DNA of 46,131 bases from JAJZXY01 sp046706185 (GTDB lineage: Archaea > Thermoplasmatota > Thermoplasmata > Sysuiplasmatales > Sysuiplasmataceae). The notes beneath the pieces were generated by a model. The model did not search any database, had not been told where the DNA came from, and saw only the letters and a list, made by a program, of their open reading frames with translations. The DNA is taken from the NCBI GenBank assembly GCA_046706185.1, contig JBJKPR010000027.1, positions 1 through 46,131 of the forward strand, in the 5' to 3' direction. Both the position numbers and the translations under genes were made by a program. Within the stretch, counting starts at the first letter, position 1. Each line of letters opens with the position of its first letter. This document shows, one piece after another, positions 33,545-42,276 of this stretch.

Positions 33545-34186
33545 CTATCCTGCCTGCAGCCATCGGCTTACCTGTTCCAGACCCTTCTCATGCAGGTCTG
33601 CTTCATCCCTGAAATTGGCAAAGGGGACATCGTAGGTGACAAGCACTTCTTCCACCATCGATGAAACCGCAATTCCTTCTCTTCTGAGAAACAGAAGCTT
33701 CAGGTTCGATATCCTTCCAAAGACAAGATAGCAGAGCTCGACAAGCTCGCCGCCCCTAGTCAGTTCCTGATCCCTGACCAGGAATACGCCACTGGAAATT
33801 GCAGAGACAAAACCCACCGTTGGAAGCACTCCCTTCCTGAATCCGAGATGTATGCTGTAGTTCACCATCATGATTTCCTCGATATCCCTCTCGAGGTCGG
33901 AATAGACAAGGTCGCAGACATCAAGCAGCCTGCCTTCTCTGAATATGTATATCGTTGCCTGCTCCTGCTCAAACTGTTCAACCATCAGTGTTATGTCTCC
34001 AGTCTCATCGTAAGCGTCGTAGGAAAGAAGATCTTCCAGGAGGTAAACAAGCAGCGGCTCTCCGGCGAGATCGCTCACAAGCCGGTGCTGCAGCGTTCTC
34101 ATCAGCCTCTTGGTAGTGTGGTCGTAGCTGCCGAGCAGAATAACGAATTTCGGGTCCGTGCTCCCACCTTCCCTGCGACTTTTCAC
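33545..34186 (-). CDS. Conserved-looking soluble protein of unknown function
   Basis: A 213-residue protein. It opens with a FVILLGSYDH strand-loop and continues with alternating strands and helices. The acidic middle (DLVYSDLERDIEEIMM) and GGELVELCYLVFG segment recall the layout of Rossmann-like nucleotide-handling domains such as nucleoside deoxyribosyltransferases or TIR-like proteins, but I cannot make a firm match. It starts with a GTG at 34186; the conserved part appears to begin around residue 12. A TATA-like CAAATTAGAAA is about 40 bp upstream. A stand-alone gene. Confidence 0.62.
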   Translation of the reverse strand: MKSRREGGSTDPKFVILLGSYDHTTKRLMRTLQHRLVSDLAGEPLLVYLLEDLLSYDAYDETGDITLMVEQFEQEQATIYIFREGRLLDVCDLVYSDLERDIEEIMMVNYSIHLGFRKGVLPTVGFVSAISSGVFLVRDQELTRGGELVELCYLVFGRISNLKLLFLRREGIAVSSMVEEVLVTYDVPFANFRDEADLHEKGLEQVSRWLQAG

Positions 34187-34390
34187 AGTCGTCCGGAGTC
34201 TGCCGACAGAGACCTGCGGGAATTTCTAATTTGCTTTGGGGTGACCAATTCCGCTGAGCGGAAGGTGAGGCCTTTGTGTGATTTCACCAACGCACACCTT
34301 TGTTCCATGGTCACCACAATTGTGCTTCCACAGACACAGATGCATGTGTGCCCTCAATCTGTTTCGCCTGATCGCCTGTCTGCCTCGTCG

Positions 34391-34690
34391 TCACTTCCTG
34401 CTTATTGAGAGAAGCTCTGCTTTTCTCCTCGTTCCCTGTCGGCCAAGTTTGTATTCTGTCCCGGCCTGGACCAGAAACTGGCTGTCGATGAGTTTCCTGA
34501 GATGAAAGCTGAGCGAGTTGGGGTTCACCCGTTTTCCGAATACGCTTTCGAGCTCGCGTTCGACCTGCCCCCACGTCGCCCTCCCTTCCGCAGCAACAAA
34601 TCTGAGTATTGCAAGCCTGTAGGGGTTTGCGAGGGCGCCGTACTTCTGGCTCAAGTCTTTGAATCCGGATGTTGTTTGCATTTGCGGCAT
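34391..34690 (-). CDS. ArsR-like winged-helix regulator
   Basis: A 99-residue protein that is nearly all winged helix: a helix with LANPYRLAILRFVAA, a recognition region NPNSLSFHLRKLIDSQFLVQ and a wing (YKLGRQGTRRKAELL). Metal-binding Cys of ArsR/SmtB sensors are absent, so it senses something else or acts constitutively. The ATG at 34690 has GGAG about ten bases upstream, and a TATA-like ACATATATC lies about 30 bp upstream. Confidence 0.8.
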   Translation of the reverse strand: MPQMQTTSGFKDLSQKYGALANPYRLAILRFVAAEGRATWGQVERELESVFGKRVNPNSLSFHLRKLIDSQFLVQAGTEYKLGRQGTRRKAELLSISRK

Positions 34691-35047
34691 GTTCTCAAGC
34701 TCCTTTTCTTTGCTTGATATATGTTATTGTAGTTACTAATATTTAAGTTAATTTCTATTAAGCGTTCATGCACTTCGCTGACAGTCAGGGCGGTCACAGT
34801 CATCTGCTTTCTTAACAGGGAATTAGGGCGATTCAGCTTCACAACCGACAGAGCAACGCGCCAGCTCAACCACCAGACTGCGCTCGGCTTTGCTCCTGGA
34901 ATACATTCATTCCTTGACCGTCTTGAGGCTCAACTGCAGCATCTGCCGCTTCCCAACTGGATGGAACGACACAAGGAAGTCGCTTCCGGATATCCTACGT
35001 CGTGGGTGTCGATGTGACTGGAAAAAGGTGAGATGCGGAACTCCCTG
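34691..35047. other. Intergenic region without a recognisable gene
   Basis: It holds the AT-rich promoter of the ArsR-like gene (34710-34760) and, further right, sequence without protein-like frames or hairpins worth reporting. Confidence 0.4.
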
Positions 35048-35296
35048 TCACCCGTGGCCCTTTGCCCAGCTCTTCCTCATTCCCCAGGGCGCCCAAGTTG
35101 CCCCCATTATTGCGATGAACGCAAGCAAGACTACAACGACAACTGCGATGTTCTGGTACACATTGAAGCTCCCGGCGTAGAAGAACAACCAGACTATAAC
35201 GGCTATCACGCTGCCAAAGAATGCAACTATGGACACCGCCACTCGCCAGCCCATACCTCGAGATTTCAAGATTCTTTCTTCACTGCCCTGTTCCAT
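35048..35296 (-). CDS. Small two-helix membrane protein, partner of flavodoxin
   Basis: An 82-residue protein with two membrane helices (about residues 18-40 and 47-68) and charged ends. Function is unknown. Its ATG lies six bases after the stop of the flavodoxin gene, so the two are almost certainly translated from one mRNA; it may anchor or accept electrons from the flavodoxin. Confidence 0.65.
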   Translation of the reverse strand: MEQGSEERILKSRGMGWRVAVSIVAFFGSVIAVIVWLFFYAGSFNVYQNIAVVVVVLLAFIAIMGATWAPWGMRKSWAKGHG

Positions 35297-35302
35297 ACAA
35301 AC

Positions 35303-35857
35303 TCACCCTACTGCCTCCACATGCATTTCATGCCTGAGTGCCTGCGCAATCTCCCCCGCCCAATCTCCTATCTCGTTCCAGTCCCTGAAATCTCCAGTTG
35401 GCGATGCGCTGCGAACTGCCTGGGACTTGAAAATCTGGCGCGTAAAGAACCCGAGGTTTGCGGGGTCGAAAGCGCCGAAGAAAACTCTATGGTCCTTCAC
35501 CTGGATTCCACTCTCTATGCGGTCCAGATCAACCGGTCCGGATACTGTTGGGTCAGCAAGATCTCTGCCTTTTGCATCGATCCTGTCGTGTCCTATCGGA
35601 CCGCTGCTGAACAGCCAAACGGGCCTGATGGAAAGGACGGAGTTGTTTCTGGATACGAAGCGTACTGCCTCTTTCAGCCATCGGCCCATGTACAACGCGC
35701 TGCCGATTACGAAGGCACCGTAGTCACCAGCATTTATCGCGTCGTCCACTGCAAAAATGTCCACCTCCAGTCCGCTCGTGCGCAGCCTTTCGGCGATGAA
35801 ATCCGCTATACCCTTCGTGGCCCCGTATTTGCTTGCATACGCAACCAGCACCTTCAC
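35303..35857 (-). CDS. Flavodoxin-domain protein (HemG-like)
   Basis: A 184-residue flavodoxin. The FMN phosphate loop is near the start (AYASKYGATKGIADFI), followed by VIGSALYMGRW and a VWLFSSGPIG strand-loop. The pattern is close to the HemG/flavodoxin_5 group, which includes protoporphyrinogen oxidase and menaquinone-linked flavoproteins. It starts with GTG at 35857; a TATA-like AATTATACGC is about 35 bp upstream. It precedes a two-helix membrane protein in an operon, which would fit electron transfer at the membrane (inference). Confidence 0.82.
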   Translation of the reverse strand: MKVLVAYASKYGATKGIADFIAERLRTSGLEVDIFAVDDAINAGDYGAFVIGSALYMGRWLKEAVRFVSRNNSVLSIRPVWLFSSGPIGHDRIDAKGRDLADPTVSGPVDLDRIESGIQVKDHRVFFGAFDPANLGFFTRQIFKSQAVRSASPTGDFRDWNEIGDWAGEIAQALRHEMHVEAVG

Positions 35858-36248
35858 CTGGACATCGTTTCCCAGTAGACAGGTGAGCGTATAATTGAGC
35901 TAACTATGGGAAATACATACGTATTGAATGACCGTCACTTATCCGTGGACTTTCCAGAATTTCGATTTTCACATCACCGGCAGTCAATTGCCTGCTGCCT
36001 TCAATCCGGTTTACGATTTTCTGCGCGATTTCAAACGTATCCCTGCGTAAGCGGTGACATCAGAAGGGCCATTCGGTGTGTGAGTTGTGCATGCACAATG
36101 ACAGCCTCAACTCCGCAGAACTGAATGTGGCTTTGGTTGACAGCTACCATATCCCTGTGTTCAGGCGACATGCTCATGGCTGGCATCAATTCTTCACTTC
36201 GGTGACCCTCCGGATAGCATTTTATCCATACCTGCTGATTCCGGGGGC
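35858..36248. promoter_or_regulatory. Divergent intergenic region between flavodoxin and VOC genes
   Basis: No gene is seen. A TATA element for the flavodoxin lies at about 35888-35897 (minus strand) and one for the VOC gene (ttttatcc, about 36219-36226, plus strand) 22-30 bp before its ATG. Confidence 0.45.
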
Positions 36249-36821
36249 ATGCCGAGAAAAGCCGGCCGCAGGGCCAAAACCGCGAAACACAGCAGGAAGG
36301 CTGCGCCAAAGAAGACGAGAAAAGTGGCCAGGAAGATTGAGCCTGTTCCAAGAGGCTACCACACTATCACGCCGTCCATCATAGTTCACGACGGACCAGC
36401 CGCGATAGACTTCTACAAGAAGGGCTTCGGCGCCAAGCAGGTTGAACTCGACTTTGGTCCCGGAGGGAAAGTCTGGCACGCATCTCTCAGGATTGGCGAT
36501 TCGATGTTTATGCTGATGGACGAATTCCCCGAAATGGGGGCAAATTCGGCAAGGCGGATCGGTGACTCACCGGGCAGCATGTGGCTTTACGTCAGGGATG
36601 TTGATAAGCTCTACCAGCAGGCAGTAGCAGCCGGTGCCACCTCCGTCAGGGAGCCGGAAGATCAATTCTGGGGAGACCGGTCCGCAATGGTTGAGGACCC
36701 TTTCGGCCATACCTGGTCGATAGCCACCAGGAAAGAAAGGGTCAGTCGTCGTGAGATGGAGAAAAGACGGCTGGCGGCCATTGAGCAGTCCACACTGCAG
36801 CCGCCCACGCGGCCGCCGTAG
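36249..36821 (+). CDS. VOC (PhnB/glyoxalase-like) protein with basic N-terminal tail
   Basis: A 190-residue protein. Residues 1-34 are rich in Lys, Arg, Ala and Pro (several KK/RR pairs), a disordered tail resembling archaeal DNA-binding tails. Residues 37-165 form a PhnB-type VOC domain: TPSIIVHDGPAAIDFYKKGFGA, then ASLRIGDSMFML and SMVEDPFGHTWSIAT (given here in part). The C-terminus is basic too. The VOC domain may bind metal or a small molecule, and the tail suggests nucleic-acid contact. The ATG at 36249 has a TATA element at the distance expected for a leaderless start, and GGGGGC directly before it. Confidence 0.82.
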   Translation: MPRKAGRRAKTAKHSRKAAPKKTRKVARKIEPVPRGYHTITPSIIVHDGPAAIDFYKKGFGAKQVELDFGPGGKVWHASLRIGDSMFMLMDEFPEMGANSARRIGDSPGSMWLYVRDVDKLYQQAVAAGATSVREPEDQFWGDRSAMVEDPFGHTWSIATRKERVSRREMEKRRLAAIEQSTLQPPTRPP

Positions 36822-36888
36822 GCTGCGTGCCATGTCCTTCCACCCACAGCAACTCGGGGCGCATCAGAGCGGGCAGCGAAGTGCTCTT

Positions 36889-37836
36889 TCAATCCAGGAG
36901 AAACTTCAGTATAGCTTCAGCATGCGATGGGAAATCATCAGGGTACTCATGAGCCAGATTCTTCAGGACATTCAGTCTGCAATCCACTCCGTTTGATTTC
37001 AGCAGCTCATACAGATTCCTTGCCCCGTCCAGGCATTCCGAGTCATTCTCACCAACAAGGACGTACCCTCTTCCTCCCCCGGGAGCAAATGCCCTGATTG
37101 CCGGTGCAAATCCAGAAGGTTCCTTGATATACGGCCCGACGAGAATGAACTTCCTGCAGGGGATCAGCTGTTCAATGCACATCTTTGCAGCGAGGGCTCC
37201 CCCCATTGAAAAGCCCGCGACGACAATCTTTCCTTTGTCTATGTTGTGGTTCTTCTCGATTTGCTCAAGATGGGACTTGACTTCCGGTATGGCTTTGATG
37301 AAGTCGTTCCATACATAACCCCCGGCAATGAGCTCCTGGCTTGATTGCGGGACTCCCACGAGCCACCCTTTCTCTGCCATGAATTTCCACTCTTCCGCTG
37401 CATCTTCAGCGGACTGGGTGTTTCCGTGCAGTGCTATAAGCAAGGGCAACGGCTTCTCAGCCTTTCCCCCGGCCTCGGGTTCGATGATCTTCAACACCGG
37501 GGAAGCTTTCTTCCTGCCTTCCTCCGCAAGCTTGGCATTCAGCTCGAGAACATGGGTGAATCGTGTGTCGCCCTGAAGGCTCTTGAGGTCGCTATCGGCC
37601 TCAAGACGCTTCGGGTCTGACCAGTACCCCTTCTCCACCGCCTCCTCCATGAGTCTCAGAGCGCCGTCGGCATCGCCCATGAGGCTCTTTATGGAGTAGG
37701 CATAGTTGTAGAGTATTGAACCCTTGCTCGGATACTCCTTGATCAAGCGTTCGGCCATCGAAAATGCTTCTTCGTATTCCTTGCTGCCGTATAGACTAAA
37801 GAGCACCTTCTCCTTTCGACCGAATTCAGTTGACAT
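36889..37836 (-). CDS. Alpha/beta hydrolase with helical N-terminal domain
   Basis: A 315-residue protein. Residues 1-110 are helical with TPR-like spacing (YEEAFSMAERLIKEYP, GALRLMEEAVEKGY). Residues 115-315 are an alpha/beta hydrolase of the esterase/dienelactone hydrolase type with an oxyanion HGNTQ segment, nucleophile Ser210 in GFSMGG, Asp265 in VGENDSE and His296 in LAHEYPDD. A carboxylesterase or peptidase-like activity is likely. The ATG at 37836 is preferred over the longer frame because the TATA element ACTATTATATGCG (about 37868-37880) lies inside the extension. Divergent from an MFS gene. Confidence 0.82.
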   Translation of the reverse strand: MSTEFGRKEKVLFSLYGSKEYEEAFSMAERLIKEYPSKGSILYNYAYSIKSLMGDADGALRLMEEAVEKGYWSDPKRLEADSDLKSLQGDTRFTHVLELNAKLAEEGRKKASPVLKIIEPEAGGKAEKPLPLLIALHGNTQSAEDAAEEWKFMAEKGWLVGVPQSSQELIAGGYVWNDFIKAIPEVKSHLEQIEKNHNIDKGKIVVAGFSMGGALAAKMCIEQLIPCRKFILVGPYIKEPSGFAPAIRAFAPGGGRGYVLVGENDSECLDGARNLYELLKSNGVDCRLNVLKNLAHEYPDDFPSHAEAILKFLLD

Positions 37837-38185
37837 TCGCCTCAACCCCTGCTCTGCGGTACGCTGTTCGCATATAATAGTGGGAGGCATGCGACCATCG
37901 TTGGACTGAAAGAGTTACAGACATTTGCACCGCCACTTAGTCAAATCCAGCGCTGGATTTCATCACCGGCTCACACGCCCGGCGGCACTTGTCTCCTTCC
38001 TGTGAAATTAGCCGCTAGCCGTCGGAATGCGCTGGGCTCATGCTCCAGTCAAATGCGAAATGCGTGTTTTACATGTTGAATAATCGACCAAATTACGATT
38101 CTGTGTGCACAAGTTTGTACATTTTTTATTACGAATCGAGTAAAATGTATTGTATCTATTAATACAGGAATCTCGTTTTCCCTCC
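37837..38185. promoter_or_regulatory. Divergent promoter region with 18-bp perfect palindrome
   Basis: AAATCCAGC directly followed by GCTGGATTT forms a perfect 18-bp palindrome at 37943-37960 between the hydrolase gene (TATA about 37868-37880, minus strand) and the MFS gene (TATA tattaataca, about 38157-38166, plus strand). No gene is seen in the gap. A shared regulator site is likely. Confidence 0.55.
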
Positions 38186-39526
38186 ATGACGGAATTTAGC
38201 CCTGAGTTGGTTAATGATCCTAAATCTGCGCGCCACGTCTTCTGGGCAAGCTACTTTGGCTGGCTGCTTGATGGATATGACACAACGATATACGCTTTCG
38301 TCCTTCTGGCTGCACTTGGCTTCATTTTGCCCAACAGCGGTATAAGCAAGAGCCTTACTGCCGCGTACGGCTTGTCCTTCTTTGCTATTTTCCTGGTAGG
38401 CTGGGGCACAGCATTCATATTCGGGCCCCTCGCTGACAGGGTAGGCAGGATGAAGACACTGGGAATAGCAATACTGCTCTATGCGCTGGGAACATTCTTC
38501 TCTGGCCTTTCATACAATGTCACTGAATTTGGAATAGCAAGGTTCATCGCCGGACTGGGTCTTGGAGCCGAATGGTTCATCGGTGGTACGGGCGTGGCAG
38601 AAGTATTCCCCGAGAACGAGAGAAAAATATGGGCTGGCAGGTTCCACAGTGCCTGGTACGCCGGCTTCATCTTCGCGGCCGTGACCACTCCGCTACTTCT
38701 TGAGTATGTGTTTCAGGTATCCTATGCATGGAGGATCATATTCTTCATCGGCATAATTCCCGCTCTTATACTCGCTTACATCCGGTTGAGGACAACCGAG
38801 CCTGAAGTGTGGAAGCAGAAGAAGGAAAAGTTCGGAGACAAGATGAGTATGTCTCTCTCCTTCAAGGTGATGTTCTCGCGGAAATATGTCAGAAACACGG
38901 TCATGCTTGTCCTTGTAATGGTTCCCGTTATAACAGGGCTGTATGGCGCTGTTCTGTACACACCGTCCACAATTGCCGGTCTTGTGAAGGCATCGCTTGG
39001 TTCAGCTTCACCAACATGGTATGTGGTGCTCGGCGGATCAACAATATCCGGGCTTACGCTGTTGTTCTGTCTTCTCATGCCCTACATGACGACCAGGTTC
39101 GGAAGGAAAACAACGCTTGGCATATTCATGTCATTCATGATAGTTGGCCTGATAACAGCCTTCGGAATCGCGGACACGGAAAAGAACCTGTTCCTGTTCC
39201 TTCCGTTACTCGTGTTCCTGGGAATAGGCGGAGCTGATTTCTCAGTGTTCTCACTCTGGGTCCCCGAGCTTTATCCCACTGAGGCAAGAGCAGGCGGGTT
39301 TGCAATAATAACGACTCTGGGACGGTACGCAGGTGCGGGAATCGTCTTCATCATAGCAGCCCTCTCTGTCCTAGTCGGCCTCGGCGAGGCTATTGCATAC
39401 GGTTCGATCGCTTTCATCATCGGCCTGGTCATGCTTGTGTTTGTGAAGGAGGACAGGGCAAAGGTGCTGGACAGGAGCGTGGATGCGCTCGGCGAAGAGG
39501 CGAAAGCAGCCACAAGTCAAGACTGA
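38186..39526 (+). CDS. MFS transporter (AAHS/SHS-like)
   Basis: A 446-residue, twelve-helix transporter with a first-helix FGWLLDGYDT motif, the GPLADRVGRMKTL loop and GLGLGAEW, as in aromatic-acid and sialate/lactate H+ symporters. It is a different subfamily from the three MHS-like transporters in this window. The ATG at 38186 has a TATA element about 25 bp upstream, so the frame's earlier in-frame TTG at 38150 is not used. The substrate is probably an organic acid. Confidence 0.87.
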   Translation: MTEFSPELVNDPKSARHVFWASYFGWLLDGYDTTIYAFVLLAALGFILPNSGISKSLTAAYGLSFFAIFLVGWGTAFIFGPLADRVGRMKTLGIAILLYALGTFFSGLSYNVTEFGIARFIAGLGLGAEWFIGGTGVAEVFPENERKIWAGRFHSAWYAGFIFAAVTTPLLLEYVFQVSYAWRIIFFIGIIPALILAYIRLRTTEPEVWKQKKEKFGDKMSMSLSFKVMFSRKYVRNTVMLVLVMVPVITGLYGAVLYTPSTIAGLVKASLGSASPTWYVVLGGSTISGLTLLFCLLMPYMTTRFGRKTTLGIFMSFMIVGLITAFGIADTEKNLFLFLPLLVFLGIGGADFSVFSLWVPELYPTEARAGGFAIITTLGRYAGAGIVFIIAALSVLVGLGEAIAYGSIAFIIGLVMLVFVKEDRAKVLDRSVDALGEEAKAATSQD

Positions 39527-39550
39527 TGGACGCACAGTCAACCAGCAGCT

Positions 39551-39593
39551 CTCCAGATGCTGACGTAAGGCTCTCTTACGTCTAAAGCTGGAG
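39551..39593. terminator. Two-tier hairpin between convergent genes
   Basis: An outer stem CTCCAG (39551-39556) / CTGGAG (39588-39593) encloses an inner perfect 8-bp stem GACGTAAG-gctct-CTTACGTC (39562-39582). Five-base internal loops separate the two stems symmetrically. It lies between the stops of the MFS and SDR genes and is probably a bidirectional 3'-end structure. Confidence 0.6.
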
Positions 39594-39633
39594 TTCTCTG
39601 CTGCGCGCTAACCGTCAGTGCCAATGCATATCG

Positions 39634-40338
39634 TCAGAGGCCAGACTGTATGTTCGTTGAGTGGCCGCCATCCACCTCTATCATCTGGCCTGTAATCAGC
39701 GGGTTGTCGAGCAGGAAGGTGACCGCCCTCGCAATGCTCTCGCCGGGCAATCTTCCGGTCTGCAGCAGCTTCGACCCACTGTCTGAAAAGTGATCTTCGC
39801 CACGGTCGAAGAAACCCGGGGATATGCCGTTGACGGTGATGTTTGAGTTCATCAACTCCAGGGCAAGCTGCCTAACCATGAAATGTATGCTACCCTTCGC
39901 TGCTGCATAACCTATGTTGCTGTTGAGATAGACGTTCGGGGCGGCAGAAACGCCTACGATGGACCCGCTGCCGTTGGATTTGAGCGTTCCGACGGTTGCC
40001 CTGACAACGTGGTAGAATGTCAGCGCATTGTTCAGCAGCGCATTCCTGAAGAAGTCGGCATCTGTGCCTTCTATTGTCTCCTTCTTGAAAAAACCGCCCG
40101 CTGTGTGCACCACGGCGTCGATTTTCCCAAGTTTCAAGCGTGCCTCAGTCACCATCCGGTGAACCTCTTCTTCCTTTGTGAGGTCGCACCCGATGTGTTG
40201 TACCTGGAGCCTCGATGCCAGTGCCTTTCCCTTCTCACCTCGGGAGACAATGACTATCGCATGGCCCTTCCTGTGCAGTTCTATGGCAATGGCAGCACCA
40301 ATGCCGTCACCGGCACCAGCGACAATTACAGAGCGCAT
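39634..40338 (-). CDS. Short-chain dehydrogenase/reductase
   Basis: A 234-residue SDR with the cofactor loop GAGDGIG at 8-14, the HTAGG segment (NAG position) at about 78-82 and the catalytic Ser131, Tyr144 and Lys148 (GYAAAKG). NAD(P)H-dependent oxidation or reduction of an alcohol or ketone is expected; the substrate is not predictable. The ATG at 40338 begins directly at the first strand. Convergent with the MFS gene at 38186. Confidence 0.87.
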   Translation of the reverse strand: MRSVIVAGAGDGIGAAIAIELHRKGHAIVIVSRGEKGKALASRLQVQHIGCDLTKEEEVHRMVTEARLKLGKIDAVVHTAGGFFKKETIEGTDADFFRNALLNNALTFYHVVRATVGTLKSNGSGSIVGVSAAPNVYLNSNIGYAAAKGSIHFMVRQLALELMNSNITVNGISPGFFDRGEDHFSDSGSKLLQTGRLPGESIARAVTFLLDNPLITGQMIEVDGGHSTNIQSGL

Positions 40339-40888
40339 GGAGGTTAATGTTGAGCCTTCTATAAATCGTTGGCAGCGTCTTGTCAGTGAATATAATCGAG
40401 CCGCTCATGAAGGATAACACCGGAGCAAGGGTTGCAGTGATAGGCAATGACGATGTTCGCGGCACTCGGCTCATGAGAGGTTGTGTTTTTATCCAAACCA
40501 GTGCTCTGTATTGGAGAAGTCGTTTACGTGATCAAGAGAGGAATTTTGGCATCGACTTCAGAATCAACAAGATATGCTTCCGGAAGGCCAACGGCAGAAT
40601 ACTGTCTATTACAGGCAAAGGCATCAATATGATATGGGGGGCCTGTCAACGTCACCAAACATTGGTTGCCCTCATGGCATGGGCCGGTCCACGACATCCT
40701 ACACAATGAACGAGGGCCAGGGGCGAAAAGGGCAAGATGGCTTAACAATGCTTCGGAACCAAAACCACATGACTGTCTACCTTGTTCTGTCAGGTGAAAT
40801 CTGCGATTGCATCCAGTTCAGCTTATGAGCGAGATTACACGGAGGTAGTCCCAATATAATAAACACCAAGGAGAAACCTTAGTTGACT
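40339..40888. other. Long intergenic region without a supported gene
   Basis: A plus-strand frame (about 40380-40709) has a stretch MKDNTGARVAVIGNDD that looks faintly protein-like, but it starts at a non-ATG codon, has no recognisable domain and ends in low-quality sequence. No hairpins or repeats were noticed. Confidence 0.35.
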
Positions 40889-41935
40889 TCAGTGAGGCGA
40901 GACGCTATGCTCTCCACCTCTCTTGAAGGTGAAGATCCTCCTTATAGGTTTTTCAAGATGTATGTATATGATCGCAATCACCGGCTGTATCATGGGGATT
41001 ATGGCAGGAGCAAGTGCAGCTGATGACGAAAGGGCCATAGTTGCTATGGCGGCGGCCACACTTTGATTCTTTGTCACAGAGATGAATGCCACTGACTGAT
41101 GATCTTCGTAAGATAATCTGAGGGCATGGCTAATGACGATTGCAAGCAACAGAAGACCCACTATTATCCCTGTCTGGTAACCGATAATGTAACCGACAAT
41201 CTCCGGCCTGGCGATTATTATGCCGGCTTCCTTGTCGACCAGGACGAAAATCAGAGCGAACATCGACATCATCGTGGCAAGTGAAAGATGCGGTTTGATT
41301 GTTTTTCCTACAAAGTCCGATCCCCTGTACCTCTTCAGAAGGACGCGTGTTAACTGCCCGACGATGAACGGCAGCACAAGTATGTAGATGACCGAAGTCA
41401 TGATCGGTGCTATTGGGGCGGTGGCCGCAAGATTCCTGCTGTAAATGTCGAGAAAAATCGGTATAGCCGGAATTGCAACTACAAGGCTCAGGACCGCTAG
41501 TGCAGTTGCAAGTTCCAAGCTACCTCCCGCGATAAGCACATAACCGAGCGAAGCGCTCGATGCAGGGACAATGTTGGCTGTCACGAAGCCCAGGCCAATA
41601 GAACCATTTCCCAGTGTAGGGGCAAGAGTGAATGCTATAACCGGCGAAAGAATGAAGACATATATCATGGAGACGACTATTGCCTTCCACGACCCAAAGG
41701 ACTTGCCCAGTCCTTCGGTCTTCAACTGCACCATTGATGGGTATATGGTCAGAATGGCGAAAAACAATACAAGGTTCGAAAAAAGAGGCTTGTTGGCCGA
41801 AGTAAAGCTCCTTGTGTAGTACCCGACCGGTATTGCCAATGTCAGCGAGATTACCGTGTATATTATCAGGTACTTCCTGACATGCTCTGCAAGGTGAGCC
41901 ACGCCCTCGGGGCGATGTATTCCCCCGTAAGCCAT
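40889..41935 (-). CDS. BASS-family (bile acid:Na+ symporter-like / ACR3-like) transporter
   Basis: A 348-residue protein with about ten membrane helices. A helix starting TANIVPASSASLGYVL and a later VTKNQSVAAAIATM segment match the two conserved crossing-helix regions of the BASS superfamily, which takes up bile acids, pyruvate or pantoate or exports arsenite. The arsenite permease Cys is not in place, so an organic anion is the more likely substrate. The ATG at 41935 is the natural start. It lies next to the repeat and toxin-antitoxin region but is not part of it. Confidence 0.8.
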   Translation of the reverse strand: MAYGGIHRPEGVAHLAEHVRKYLIIYTVISLTLAIPVGYYTRSFTSANKPLFSNLVLFFAILTIYPSMVQLKTEGLGKSFGSWKAIVVSMIYVFILSPVIAFTLAPTLGNGSIGLGFVTANIVPASSASLGYVLIAGGSLELATALAVLSLVVAIPAIPIFLDIYSRNLAATAPIAPIMTSVIYILVLPFIVGQLTRVLLKRYRGSDFVGKTIKPHLSLATMMSMFALIFVLVDKEAGIIIARPEIVGYIIGYQTGIIVGLLLLAIVISHALRLSYEDHQSVAFISVTKNQSVAAAIATMALSSSAALAPAIIPMIQPVIAIIYIHLEKPIRRIFTFKRGGEHSVSPH

Positions 41936-42120
41936 ACTTGAATTCTATTCAGTGCCATTTAGATAACAATGTACTTTGATATCTGAGGGTGGCTGTTCAA
42001 ATATCGTTTTTAACCGGTTATTGTCAGTCCGACAAGCAGGCGTACCGCCCGGCATCAAGCCCGGCGTTTCGGCAGGTCACAGTCTTGAGAACTTCAGACG
42101 AATGACGTTCACTTGGGTAG

Positions 42121-42247
42121 AAGGCTCAAATTGCTGTGAATTTGCCAAATGACCGTATTTACGGGGGGCGACGCGTTCCTTTAGTCTGACCTCGTTCATT
42201 GAGTTTGTCAGACGGCAGTTCTGTTATGATTTAATAAGCGAAAGTTA
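42121..42247 (+). repeat. Diverged direct repeat with two hairpins (copy A)
   Basis: About 127 bp that match 45180-45306 in the same orientation, with most differences being transitions. Two hairpins are kept in both copies: 42163-42181 (short loop) and GTCTGAC (42184-42190) / GTCAGAC (42207-42213). Stem differences between copies keep pairing through G-U wobbles if the plus strand is the RNA. Copy A lies just upstream of the AbiEii promoter, divergent from the BASS gene. It may be a small structured RNA or an element end. Confidence 0.7.
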
Positions 42248-42266
42248 TAATATTCTATAATTATTA
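42243..42266 (+). promoter_or_regulatory. TATA region of the AbiE-like operon
   Basis: A very AT-rich segment (gttataatattctataatt core) ends 11 bases before the ATG at 42277, the placement expected for a leaderless archaeal promoter. It supports the ATG at 42277 over the TTG at 42271. Confidence 0.6.
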
Positions 42267-42276
42267 CTTCTTGTAT

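Noticed and set aside
40380..40709. 109-codon plus-strand frame in a 550-bp gap
   Set aside because: It needs a non-ATG start, lacks any recognisable domain and its composition is not like the neighbouring genes.
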